DNA from: Xiphias gladius
Lineage: Eukaryota; Chordata; Actinopteri; Istiophoriformes; Xiphiidae
Direction: 5' to 3'
Assembly: GCF_016859285.1 (NCBI RefSeq)
Contig: NC_053400.1
Span: 28,912,501-28,976,500 of the forward strand
DNA: 64,000 nt
A model generated the notes under the pieces. The model was given only the letters and a program-made list of their open reading frames with translations, was not told where the DNA came from and did not search any database. Positions within the stretch are counted from its first letter, which is position 1. The number at the start of each line of letters is the position of its first letter. Below are positions 46,451 through 57,279 of this stretch, in pieces. A program made the translations under genes and the position numbers.

Positions 46451-47689
46451 AGTCAACCGATGTTGTCTTTTCTAAACGCGGCGTCACGGTAGCTGAGCTG
46501 AGCTGGTTAAGCTGAACTTGTTTAAAGGGAGTTCCTGTCGAGTGCGGGGGTGTTAGGCTAACGTTAACGATATTGGCCTTATTTGGATTGACCATGAGGC
46601 TAATCTTACCTAAACACACCGTTGTATATATTTTTTTCCCCCCACCAGCAATGATTGGTACATCGAGATATTGTTGACGCTGGCTGATATTTACAAGCCG
46701 GACATGAAGCTAGCTGCTTGTTTGTCTTGTTTAGCTAACGGGCAGAACTGGTTATTTAACTAACTTGGGCTAATATTAGCATCAAGTCGGTGGTCAAAAC
46801 AAACCACGAAATTTAGCCATCTCAAGCAAGCGTGAGCCTTAACACAAACTTTTCACACGTTTTGCAAGTTCCCATTTGCTCTTTTAAGTGTTCACATAGC
46901 TAACACGGCTGTGAAATGACGTTAATTAAAAGTTGACCTAGCTAACATCGAGGCTAATTTAGCTTGACAAAGGGCTGCCAGGCTGTGACTGCCTGGTCTT
47001 AACATCTTTTCCTTTATGCCTGGCTGTAGTCTGTGTGTGTGCCTAAATCGAAGTTGTCACTCAAAGCCACTAAATATCCCTGGTCCACCCACACAGGTGT
47101 TTTCACTTATTTTGCCTGTTCAGTCCTCTGTGTGGGCGTGAAAACACACCACGACATCTGTTGCATCTGCTGTCAATGCCAGATGACTTATATATTTACC
47201 ATATTTTATTAGTTTGGTGACCCGACGTGACTCCCAGCACTACTCCACCCAGTGTTAACCTGAGCAGAGGTCTCGGGTCAGAAGAAGTGAAATCACTGGG
47301 TGGGTCTGCTTTTTTTGTTTGTTTGTTTTGTTTTGTTGTGTGGGAAAGTTCATTTTGTTCGGAGCCTGTCGCCCTGAAAAGCACTGACACTTTGCTTTCA
47401 CACCAACTTGTTGCTGAGTATGGTAGTCCATTTTTGCTTCACCGGAGGGAGTTACATCCGTTGGTACTCTGAGACTTTGAGAAAAGGACATTTCCCACTC
47501 TCTCATGCTGAGTGTATTTGTACACAGATGTTGAGTTTACTGACTGGGAGGCATTTATGCTTCTTCCACAATCACTCTGTAACCCACCAACATGACCTCT
47601 GACAGTGATGGTAACTGTCACGTCGCTGCAATTTTTTCTGGCTCTGTTAGTGTCCTCAGAACACTTCAGTCAGTTTTTCCATTAAACAG
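46451..47689. other. Region upstream of nr1h3, no gene recognised
   Basis: Ordinary sequence with repeated 'gctaac' and 'agctagct' words (46560-46950). No convincing exon. It could be intron 1 of nr1h3 if the CpG patch at 46.2-46.45 kb is its promoter. Confidence 0.4.
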
Positions 47690-48048
47690 GCAGTTATGTT
47701 CTTGATCGACTGATTTATTGTTTGGACTATACTATGTCAGAAAATTGTTTAATCACAAAAAAAAAAAAAAAGACCAGTATTATTTCTCAGCATCTAATTT
47801 TATATAATAAAATTCCTTATTTTGTCCAACCAGTACTCCAAAACCCAAAGATACTAAGTTAACAATCATAGAAGTCTAAGAAAACCAGCAAATATTCTCA
47901 TTTTAGGAGCTGGAACCAGTCATTTATTTTAGCATTTCTGCTTTGAAAAGAATTAAGTGAGTAATTGATCATTTAAATTGTTGCAGATTCATTTGCCAAC
48001 AGTTGGATGATTGACTAGTTGAGTAATTGTTTCAGCAGTAGTTGCTAA
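47690..48048 (+). repeat. Dispersed fish repeat A, near full-length copy
   Basis: It reads 'ttcttgatcgactgatttattgtttggactatactatgtcagaaaattg', then 'actccaaaacccaaagatactaagttaacaatc', 'agcaaatattctcattttaggagctggaacc' and 'tggatgattgactagttgagtaattgtttcagc'. The order of these phrases is the same as in the copy at 45716. An A-run at 47757-47771 interrupts it. Confidence 0.65.
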
Positions 48049-49134
48049 ATAATCTCAAATCAGTAGTAATATTTACAATTGCTTGTCTAATATGCAGTCT
48101 ACTTTGGGGTGTTGGCATTACAAATCTAGTTGCATTATAAAACTGGGGAGCATCATGAAGCAAACTAGTTGACGTGTGCATTTAGAACTTGTCCTTTCTT
48201 TTAAGTTAGATGCTACAGTTTAACATTGACTAGTAAGTTATAATCAAAGGTAGAAGGTTATAATGACTAAACCGGGTCCATTATGAGTGTTTTGGCTTTT
48301 TATTAACTTACTAAGAAAGCAGATTATAATGTATACTGAACAGAGCATATCGGTGATGATTGTGTGAGTCATAACATGAGGGTGAAAAAAAGATGTTAAA
48401 TATAATCAAAGCCTTTGGTATTATTCTGTGCTTAATTGATTTTTGTTGGTGCTTTCATTTAATTTCCAGTCGTCTATGAAAACATGCACATGGACAAAGG
48501 TAGCTGACTGATAAGATGCAGGGGACATTGGACTCGAACAGAGAGATCAGGGTACGGATGACATGAGATCACAGGAAGAGTAGAAATGTTTTACAACCAA
48601 CAAATATGAATTCAGCCAATAAAACCTGCTACCTTTGATTAGCAGACCTATTGTCTGTGAAACAGATTTTAGAGCTTGTTTTAACTACATTAGAATGATC
48701 AGAAATCAAACAACTGGAGACTTATGATCTGTAATGCTGACATGATGTTTGACATATTGATTTGTGGTTTCTCAATATGTGAATAATAGACCTGTTTGGA
48801 ATCTCGATACCCCGGGTTAGATACGCTGTGTGCTATTTCTGTGAGAGAGAGACTTTGAGTGGTGACAGCCTTTCATCTCAGGCAGTGGACCACAATACTG
48901 GTTATATTTTGAAAGAACTATAGAAAAGATGGGGTCATCCCTGGATGTCCGTGTGGTATGAGGCTTTTTTTTAGTAAAATCGGCTGCTTAAATACTCAAA
49001 GAGGAAAAGGCTGGAGCACCACAGCCCTGTGGGGAGCTAAGAGCCATGCAAATGACCAATAGTAACCTCTTATGTTCCCTCTTTCACCCTCTCTCCTCCC
49101 TCCCTCTCTCTGTTTTCCGTCCCATCTCCCATAG
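48049..49134. other. Region upstream of nr1h3
   Basis: AT-rich, probably intronic. A splice-like pair (acceptor 'aatttccag', AG at 48468-48469; donor 'acaaag/gtagct' at 48499-48500) would define a 30-nt exon, which is too little to call. Confidence 0.35.
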
Positions 49135-49347
49135 GGCATTGTAGAAAGGGACTCGTCTTCTTTTTTACTCACTCTCTTCAGGATATCGAGTCATTAAACT
49201 TCCACCCAATAAGTCACAGTGGTTCTGGCATCCTCAAGGCTCATCAGGCAAGCAAGTCCTCCATCAGCCCAGGGATATCGACACACTGAGGTTGTGGACT
49301 CACATGGGCAAGATGGATAGGCGATAAATAAGACATCAACTTCAGAG
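49135..49347 (+). other. Candidate untranslated 5' exon of nr1h3
   Basis: A long pyrimidine tract ('ccctctctcctccctccctctctctgttttccgtcccatctcccatag') gives an excellent acceptor ending at 49134. 213 nt later the donor 'ttcagag/gtaagg' follows at 49347-49348. There is no long open frame. It would supply 5'UTR to the exon at 51981-52063. It contains a seven-codon upstream ORF starting at 49304. Inferred from splice signals only. Confidence 0.4.
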
Positions 49348-51980
49348 GTAAGGTCAGTCCAGCGCTATGCCTGTCAGAGTCACTCAGGCAGGTTAATTTG
49401 CGCTTAATGGGGCTTCGTAATCAAAATGTTCGTTTTGGTTTTATTTAGGCATTGTCTGATGTTACCTAGAGCAAAAATGCTTTGTAATTGTCGGATGAAA
49501 CATTTTAAGTTGTTTTAGAGTAAAAATGTAGGCTATAATTGAAAATCCCATTTGCGTTTCATTCTTTTTGGCAGCAAAATTGCTACATTACTGCTTAATG
49601 CTGACATGGATATTTTAAAGGCAAAACATAGTAGTAGGCACAGTCACACTTTGCCTCATTTTAGCGTAAATATTAGCCGACATTAAGTGAACACAGTCTT
49701 AACTGGTATTTTAAAAAAAAGAAGTCAAAAGCCATCTTTATGCCAACTAGAGTGCTGCCTTCAGTACTACTACCTGTGTCGAAGCTTTTATCTTAGACTG
49801 CAACAATAACCACTTTGCTGGTTTGCTATGGTATTTAGAAGCTTCTCAGTGGGGGCCGTCACTGCTGCATTGCTGTTTCCTTCATTCTGTTTTACTATGG
49901 GTTTTCCTTTTAGTTTTTTGTCGTCATAATCTGACCGGAGTTATGTAATTTGAAACAGGCATATGTAATCACAGTCGTTCTGTCATCGGCTTTAACTGTG
50001 TTGCTCAATGGAAACATAAACAACCATAAATTGCGCAGAAATCTAGTACAGTAGCTGTGCGGTAAATACTGCCTTTATGACTTCTGTTGGAACGTCTTGA
50101 GTAATATCCGGTGGTAACTTTTTGTTTACGGCGGTGGTGCACTGGATTGCAGGACCCGACTGTGAGTTTTCACTTTTTTTATATTGCTACCAGACTTAAA
50201 GAACAGTGATCAGCTTTCGACCGGCAAAGTTGACAGAACAGTCGTTGTATTTTAGTGGAGTGATAACGGGTAATTATAGCCCATATTTTAGTGATGAAAA
50301 AAAGATATCACGGATAGTTACATAAAACAAACCATACAAACTTTTTTTTTGTTCCCTCTCTGCCACTCCGTTAAACGCACATAAATGACTAAACATAAAA
50401 TGAATAGCACTACTAGCAAGTAGAAACTTTTTTATTTAATTTTTTTCATTATTAGATTCACATGTGGTATTTTTTGCCAGATAGAGGGCACATTGCTGGT
50501 GCCCTCTGTTAAATCGTGACATGTTGCAAGAGCGGTGGCCCTTTTCTTATTACGTGGATTATAAACACAGGCTGGTGATCAGTTACTAAACCGAATAGCC
50601 AGTTTTGAAGCTCGTTTTGATCTTTGGTTATTGTGATCTGAATGGGCTCTCCTGTCTGCTGTTGCAGTGCTATAGGCAAAACAGTGTTTCTGACATATTC
50701 ATCCAGACTAAATGTAAAAATAAAAGAAATCTAGGAATTACAGCTCAGTTCTACTTTGGGTGTGCACTGTAATGAAAGCTGACTAAAGGAATCAGTTTGT
50801 TTCAGTTTTCGGTATAGGAAAAATTAAGGTTGGACAATATGACGGTATATACCAGAGATGACAGAAATTCGTGAGTTGTTAGAGATTTCTTCCATACTCC
50901 TTATACTAAAGTTTTTATTCCTTTTAATATCTGGTTCTATTAAACCATTTTAGAGAATATTACAAATGAATGAACAGGGTTGTTTAAATGCAATATTGCA
51001 TTGAACTGATTTTCCAGAAAATGTACACATCTATGACAGGATATACAGTATATAAGTTTCATAATTTAATCCGACATACCCAGTTATAGAAGATTTTGCC
51101 CATATCATCCATCCTACGTTTAATAAAAGTGACCTAGTAAAATGGGTTAAAGACAAGTACAATGCTATGTTGTGTCATATAATATTAGTAAAACACAAGG
51201 TAATGTGCACAATAAATTACATAAGGCTATATATTGCATAACATGGTTTTTCCTTCTTGCAGGGTGGTGACGAATAGCAAAAAAATAATGCATGGGTCTT
51301 TGCTGAATCAGTTTCCTGAAATGTGGCACATGACAAACTTTCATTTCTGCTTTTACTGCCAGTTGGTTTTCCTGCACACCCATTTTTATAGGCAGTAACT
51401 GAGTCATTTTAAGGCTTTTCATATTTTAGATCTTTCTAAGAACTGCAATATGCTTTGTAAGAATATAATGATTGCCCTCCTTTTGATGTAATTTAACTAC
51501 ATCCCTATGCTGAATCTGTACAAAGCCTATCTATGGTAAAACAATCTGCCCACAGTGTCAGCATTCCTATCATATTTATCACGTTTTATCACACCTCTTT
51601 AATATGTATGCCTGTCATTGGGTGAACACTACTCACAAGCTGTTGGTAACAAAACTGATTAAAGTTTTATGTTAAACACAGACTTTTGTAACCGTATAGT
51701 GCAGCTTGACATGAATCTGAGTCTCTCGCCTTTAAGCATGTCACAGGAGGTTGCCAACAAATAGTGTCTGTGCCTGTCTCTTGATTGGAAAATGTTTGTC
51801 CACTTGATGACTGACTACATTCAATGCAAACAAGCAGCACAAAAAAATAGAGCTGGGGGGGAGGGGGGCATAATTTTCCATAAGGAGATTTTGTTTTACC
51901 TTCAGAGATTTTTTTTTTTTTTTTTTGGTCTTAATTGTAAAATTGTAAAATCAAATATGGTTGCTATTTGTATTTCCCAG
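49348..51980. other. Probable 5' intron of nr1h3
   Basis: AT-rich sequence without recognised genes or repeats. It ends at the acceptor 'tttgtatttcccag' (AG 51979-51980) of the exon with the start codon. A T-run at 51909-51926 lies near its end. Confidence 0.45.
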
Positions 51981-52063
51981 GTACACGTTGATTTCGTAAT
52001 GACAAGCTGCTGTGCAGAAGATGTCCACGCTGTCTGTGACTGATATCCCAGATGTTGGTCATG
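51981..52063 (+). CDS. nr1h3: nr1h3 first coding exon (with 40 nt of 5'UTR)
   Basis: The acceptor 'tatttcccag' ends at 51980. The ATG is at 52021 and encodes [14 protein letters not shown]. The donor is 'gtcatg/gtaaga'. The translated part is 43 nt (phase 1). Confidence 0.85.
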
Positions 52064-55000
52064 GTAAGAGGAACAACTTCTTTCACATGTATCAGTCCAC
52101 AGGGTCCAATTCTCTCAATACAATTCGTTGTTATACTATGCCAAATATATACTATCAGAAAATGTGTATAATTTTCTTGTTCTGTGCTCTAGGAGTGGGT
52201 ATCCGGCCTGGTCCTTATATTGTATTATCTATTATTTTGTCCACCTAAAAGCACTTCTTCATTTATATTAAAATCAAATTTATAAATGGATATCTGCTCA
52301 GTCATTTTCCTGAAATGCATTCATATGTGGCACACAACTGCTTTGATCTCTACAGCCTCTAACAAAAGAGCCACAGCCTCAAATAAAAGTGCAGTTTAAA
52401 CGGAAATTCAATATAATAACCTTCACAAAAATAGTATTTATTCCATGAGCTTTACGTTGTATGTGTGTTCCTGTTGTGTAGCACCTTTTGGCTAGTGAGC
52501 GTCAGCGTTTATTTTGGACAACTGCCACAACTGATAAAGACAAGGGAAAACAAAGTGTTGAACAATGGTGCAATGGGCTGTTGGTGGTTGTTTTGAATGT
52601 GAATGTGTTTGTGTCTCCTCTATCAGATGAGAGTAAGGTGTTTGACGGGGCCTCTGAGCTGCAGCTGGACTGCATGGTTGAGGAAAGCAGTGGAAGCACC
52701 ACAGTGAAGCATGACGGCCTGCTGACGCTAACTGACCTCTCCCAGCCAGATGACTTCCACGCTCCCCCTCATAATGGCCCTTCACTGACTGAGATGAGCA
52801 GCCCTCTGCCGGTAGAGCCAAGTGACATTAAGCTGGATCCGGCTGCAGGTGACACACCTGCCAGCATAGGTGAGAGTAAAGTACTTACTTTAAACACCGT
52901 CAATACACAACTTTATTGTTTCTCTCCAGAACTGACGTTAAATTTGTACTGGAGACTTTAAATTGTTGAGTTTTCTCTTAAAAAACTGAATTAAATACAG
53001 CACATATAAAGTAAATTGAAATACACGGTACGCATAATCTTTAGAAGGACTGTCTCGTTCGATTCTGGAAAAACAGTGTCTAGTTTCTGTTAATGTTGCT
53101 GGCTCAGCTTTCCGTTAGTCATCGTTAAAGGAAAACACGACATCACTTAGTCCATCACCATTGTGAAAATAACGGTAGAGCAGGAATGGCTAAAATGAGT
53201 CCAGAAGACTTTTTATGAAGTCCTTTTATACTTAATTTTGGTCAAGGTACAGTGAAATGGTGATCGTAACATTTTATGGAAGTGTATTTTCTAGCCCATT
53301 CACAGTCACCACCTAATATTCCAGTCATAAATCTAGAACCTCATGTAGTGCTGTGTGTGTGTGTTTGTCTGTGGTGTGTTTCTTCAAGTATGTCCCTGTG
53401 TTTGATGGGACTGGTGCGACAGCTTCCACAGGGTAGACTAACTGGTATTTTTTTATGACACCATGATCTTTGACACACTCATTTTAAGGTTGAAAGTTTC
53501 CATTAAACCTCTACCTCGCAGAATGAGATTTTTTACATCCGCTCTACATTTCAATAACTATCATTATATTTTAACAGTTACACTTACTAACTTACAAACT
53601 ACACATGTTGAACCTAACCCAATGCAACCCATTAGGCCACGTACACTAACGGTGGTGAGCAAAAAAATTACGAACTTAAATGCAGTCCACTTCTAACTAC
53701 AGCCTCAAAATGACTGTAGAGTTGATTCAACACATCTGCCACATTTTCAGGGAAAATTGAAATTTATTTTACTGGAATTTATTACATTGTACACAATAAG
53801 TAACGATCTGTAACCGTGTTGCTGCCTCTGAGAATTTCCTTAACTGAAATTATGCAAAGTACTAAATATGGTTTATCACCTCTTCTTTTTTATGTGTGTG
53901 TAGATGGTCAGCCAGTGAAGAGAAAGAAGGGGCCTGCTCCAAAGATGTTGGGCAATGAGGTGTGCAGTGTGTGTGGCGACAAGGCCTCTGGTTTCCATTA
54001 CAATGTGTTGAGCTGTGAGGGCTGCAAGGGCTTCTTTCGACGCAGCGTCATTAAAAGTGCCCAGTACTCCTGCAAGAACAATGGCCGCTGCGAAATGGAC
54101 ATGTACATGCGCCGCAAGTGCCAGCAGTGCCGCCTGCGCAAGTGTCGGGAGGCGGGCATGCTGGAGCAGTGTGAGTGTCTGTGTGCCAAATGAATCAGAG
54201 ATACAGAAAATCTAGATTCCACTGCATTTTGGCATGTAGGTTTGCAGCCACAAGAATAAAATGGATCCTATTAACTGAGGGATTGAGCTTTAGTCAAGAT
54301 GTGCATCCTGTTTGACCTGTAGGTGTGCTCTCCGAGGAACAAATCAGACTAAAGAAGATGAAGAAGCAGCAGGACGAGGAAACGGCCCGCACGTCCACAG
54401 TGGTCACCCCCACACCTCCCCAGGAAGTGGCCACACTGGACCCGCAGCAGCAGGAGATGATTGAGAAGCTGGTGGCCATGCAGAAGCAATGCAACAAGAG
54501 ATCTTTCCTTGACCGACCAAAAGTGACAGTAAGTGAATGTCTCATAGGATAGATTTGTTTGTTTGGTTGTTTTTAACAAGTTAATTGTCACTCATGTACT
54601 ACTAACCTTATATTGCACAGTAATCTTATTTATTTACTCAAATACTGAAGCATTACAATGCAACTTCCGCCAGCCCACACCCATTTATTGCTACATTCAG
54701 TAGGCTTACTTAAAGATGCGGTCAAAGAAATCAAAGATGAATACCCTCAAACTGTTGTGCGGTTCTGTGGTAGCAACCGTTAACTGGGACAATAAAATTA
54801 ACTTCACTTAAAGAATAAGCAACTGATGCCGCGTTTGTATAGGTGTTCGGTGTGGGTGGCCGGTAGTCTGCCCCGACATGGCGGCTCTAGAGATAAAGTG
54901 TAGATACTGTGTGACTGCTGATGTGTGCAGGCACATTGAGAGTCACGGACATCTTTAGTCAATTTCTGGTAAAAGCCTACTTGATTTGAAACCAGGTTTA

Positions 55001-57279
55001 ACCTAATATGCTGTGTCTGCTGCTTTGCTTTTTTGAAAACATATCTGGGGAATGTTTACTCCATGCTAACCAATTCATAAATGTGCGTGCGTGTGTTAAT
55101 GTTTTTGTGCGTGCATCCAACAGCCGTGGCCACAGAGTCAGGACTTGCAGAACCGAGAAGTGCGTCAGCAGCGGTTCGCCCACTTCACTGAGCTAGCGAT
55201 CATGTCAGTCCAGGAGATCGTGGATTTTGCTAAGCAGCTTCCTGGTTTCCTGGAGCTCACAAGGGAGGACCAGATTGCTCTACTGAAGACGTCAACCATT
55301 GAGGTTTGTTGTGATTTATCATGAAATATTGTTTCTGTACCTTTTTTAATTTTTGGAATGTTTGCTTTGCCCTGAAAGCAAGGAATTTGAAACTGTCCAT
55401 CACTGATTTCAAATCAACACTTTCTTGAATATTCTACAAGTGAACTAAAAGCACAAACTTTCCAGAAGGAAGAATAATGGGCTCTTTTCAAAATATTGTG
55501 TTAATATCATAGTCCTTTACAGTTTCAGCATACAATATGCAAAATAAGTTGGTAATACGTTTAAAGGTCAGTAGCACTGATGGACATTCTACTCCTCAGC
55601 AGTGCTGTTGTGAAAACTTAGTTGCCACCACATCATTTTTTAACTTGCATGGCAGCTTGTCTTAGTTTGTATGTATCTTAATATTCCACTCACCACGATG
55701 TGTTTGTCTTCCTCAGATCATGCTGCTTGAGACATCTCGACGGTACAACCCTGCCATTGATAGCATTACATTTCTGAAGGATTTCAGCTATAATAAGGAG
55801 GATTTCGCCAAAGCAGGTGCATTTGCTCATTTCTGCCTGTCAAGTGTTCATGGAAGATATGAATATTGGGTATCGCTTAAGCCGATTAGCTGAATTCAAT
55901 CAGTTTTGTATGCTATTGAAAAGAGTATGAGCAGCCTTAACCACCTTAACCAAATTTTGCATGTTTTGACTTTGAATAGTTTTTTTTCATTCAATGCAAA
56001 TTGATTTTTTTTTTTTTCTCACCCAAGCATACCTTAACTATTGCGACTATTAGACAGTCACAATCAAATAATATGAAACTTATAAGTGCTGCATATAGCT
56101 GTGACAAAATGTCTGATATGTAATATATATGTCAAGAGAAACATTTGTTGCTCCTACTTCTACCTCCGCTAAGAAAACCCTAAAGTCCAAAGCGTATTAT
56201 TGCATCACATTTCTGTCTGTAAGGTGACGTTTTGTTTCCCTTTTCCCTCTCTCAACCCGCACCTCCTCAGGGCTTCAGTTTGAGTTCATCAACCCCATCT
56301 TTGAGTTTTCAAAAGGAATGAATGACCTGCATCTGGACGAGGCCGAATATGCTCTGCTCATTGCCATCAACATATTCTCTGCAGGTCAGAATTCATAAAC
56401 TACATAACCTACAGTGATGTCTCAGTATCCAGGGCTCAAATAGAAAATGCTCTTAGAGCTACTGCCACCCATGCTACCGGAGAAATGGGCTGTTTATGTT
56501 TGTAGATTTTGCATTTTTCAGAAAACATGAATCATCACCCCCCCCCCAAAAAAAAAACCCAGATAATCTGTAATAAAAGAGATTAACAGGTGTCTTTTGT
56601 TTTTTGGTTTTTTTTTTTTTGGTAAACTGTTTAGATCGGCCAAATGTGCAGGATCACGATTTGGTGGAGAGGCTGCAGCAACCCTATGTGGACGCACTGC
56701 GCTCATACATCATGATAAAGAGACCAAATGTAAGTACCCAGTGGTTTACGTAACCTCTTCTCTTGTGACCGGCACTATGTCAGCATAACCTGGTTGCCAT
56801 CATCACAACAAGCATGTTGGGTCAGGGCTGAGGTTACTTTTTGTTTTTTGTTTTTTGTTAGCTGGTGGGAGGCTTGAACAGTTAAAAGAGCAGTTGTGTG
56901 TTAAATGAGAGGCCATGTGGAGAAACGTCTTTTACTCTAATGTAGCCACTACCTGTCAAGTACCTTAATCCTTTAATTTTTTACATCAACTGAAAACAGG
57001 GCTACATATCAACCTCATAAGTCATTCCTTCAGACATGTTGTAGAAATGATCGTACGGCTTAAAGTGTCCTCTTCTACTTTTTTTTTTTTTTAGTACTTT
57101 TCTTTAAAATTTTGTTGCAATGGTTTCCTCAGGATCACTTGATGTTCCCCCGTATGCTGATGAAGCTGGTTAGCCTTCGTACACTAAGTAGCGTCCACTC
57201 GGAGCAGGTCTTTGCCCTTCGCCTCCAGGACAAGAAGCTTCCCCCACTGCTCTCTGAAATCTGGGACGTCAATGAGTGA
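52021..57279 (+). CDS. nr1h3: Liver X receptor alpha (nuclear receptor NR1H3), 464 aa (9 coding exons)
   Basis: Oxysterol-activated nuclear receptor that pairs with RXR on DR4 elements and controls cholesterol efflux and lipogenesis genes. Coding exons are 52021-52063, 52627-52869, 53904-54170, 54323-54528, 55124-55303, 55717-55816, 56271-56384, 56635-56729 and 57133-57279 (1395 nt, all GT-AG, in frame). Residues 1-95 are the divergent A/B region. The two-zinc-finger DNA-binding domain spans 116-181 ([21 protein letters not shown]-box CEGCKG at 133-138, eight ligand cysteines). The hinge runs to about 210. The ligand-binding domain runs to 464 and includes [27 protein letters not shown] and the AF-2 helix PLLSEIWDV. 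Teleosts have one LXR, and the sequence is of LXR alpha type. It is slightly longer than human (447) because of the A/B region and hinge. The start codon is the first Met in its exon and is preceded by leader sequence. Confidence 0.96.
52627..52869 (+). CDS. nr1h3: nr1h3 coding exon 2 (A/B region)
   Basis: The acceptor 'gtctcctctatcag' completes the split codon to Asp15 ([20 protein letters not shown]). The acidic/Ser-rich activation region ends [10 protein letters not shown]. The donor is 'catag/gtgaga'. Confidence 0.9.
53904..54170 (+). CDS. nr1h3: nr1h3 coding exon 3 (DNA-binding domain)
   Basis: The acceptor 'tatgtgtgtgtag' completes the split Asp96 codon. The exon encodes a basic patch (KRKKGPAPK) and both zinc fingers in full. 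It ends REAGMLEQ before 'gcagt/gtgagt'. Confidence 0.95.
54323..54528 (+). CDS. nr1h3: nr1h3 coding exon 4 (hinge and start of LBD)
   Basis: Encodes [20 protein letters not shown] through [20 protein letters not shown] to PKVT. It contains the C-terminal extension of the DNA-binding domain and a proline/threonine-rich hinge. Phase 0 at the 3' end. Confidence 0.94.
55124..55303 (+). CDS. nr1h3: nr1h3 coding exon 5 (LBD helices 3-5 region)
   Basis: Encodes [20 protein letters not shown], then [20 protein letters not shown] and [20 protein letters not shown]. This is the nuclear receptor signature segment. 180 nt, phase 0 at both ends. Confidence 0.95.
55717..55816 (+). CDS. nr1h3: nr1h3 coding exon 6 (LBD)
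   Basis: Encodes [20 protein letters not shown] and [13 protein letters not shown]. The acceptor is 'gtcttcctcag' and the donor 'aagcag/gtgcat'. 100 nt. Confidence 0.94.
56271..56384 (+). CDS. nr1h3: nr1h3 coding exon 7 (LBD)
   Basis: Encodes [20 protein letters not shown] then [18 protein letters not shown]. The acceptor is 'ccgcacctcctcag' and the donor 'ctgcag/gtcaga'. 114 nt. Confidence 0.95.
56635..56729 (+). CDS. nr1h3: nr1h3 coding exon 8 (LBD)
   Basis: Encodes [20 protein letters not shown] then [12 protein letters not shown]. The acceptor 'ggtaaactgtttag' is preceded by a T-rich tract. The donor is 'ccaaat/gtaagt'. Confidence 0.94.
57133..57279 (+). CDS. nr1h3: nr1h3 coding exon 9 (LBD end, AF-2 helix)
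   Basis: Encodes [20 protein letters not shown] and on to [15 protein letters not shown] with TGA at 57277-57279. The AF-2 core is intact, so coactivator-dependent activation should be preserved. Confidence 0.96.
   Translation, partial: DHLMFPRMLMKLVSLRTLSSVHSEQVFALRLQDKKLPPLLSEIWDVNE

Noticed and set aside
48470-48499. 30-nt candidate exon upstream of nr1h3
   Set aside because: The splice-like borders are unremarkable and the segment is too short to support without transcript data.
52488-52961. A 157-codon open frame as an nr1h3 alternative start
   Set aside because: Its first half precedes the exon acceptor and has intron-like composition. The part after 52627 is exon 2 in frame, so the extension is intron read-through.
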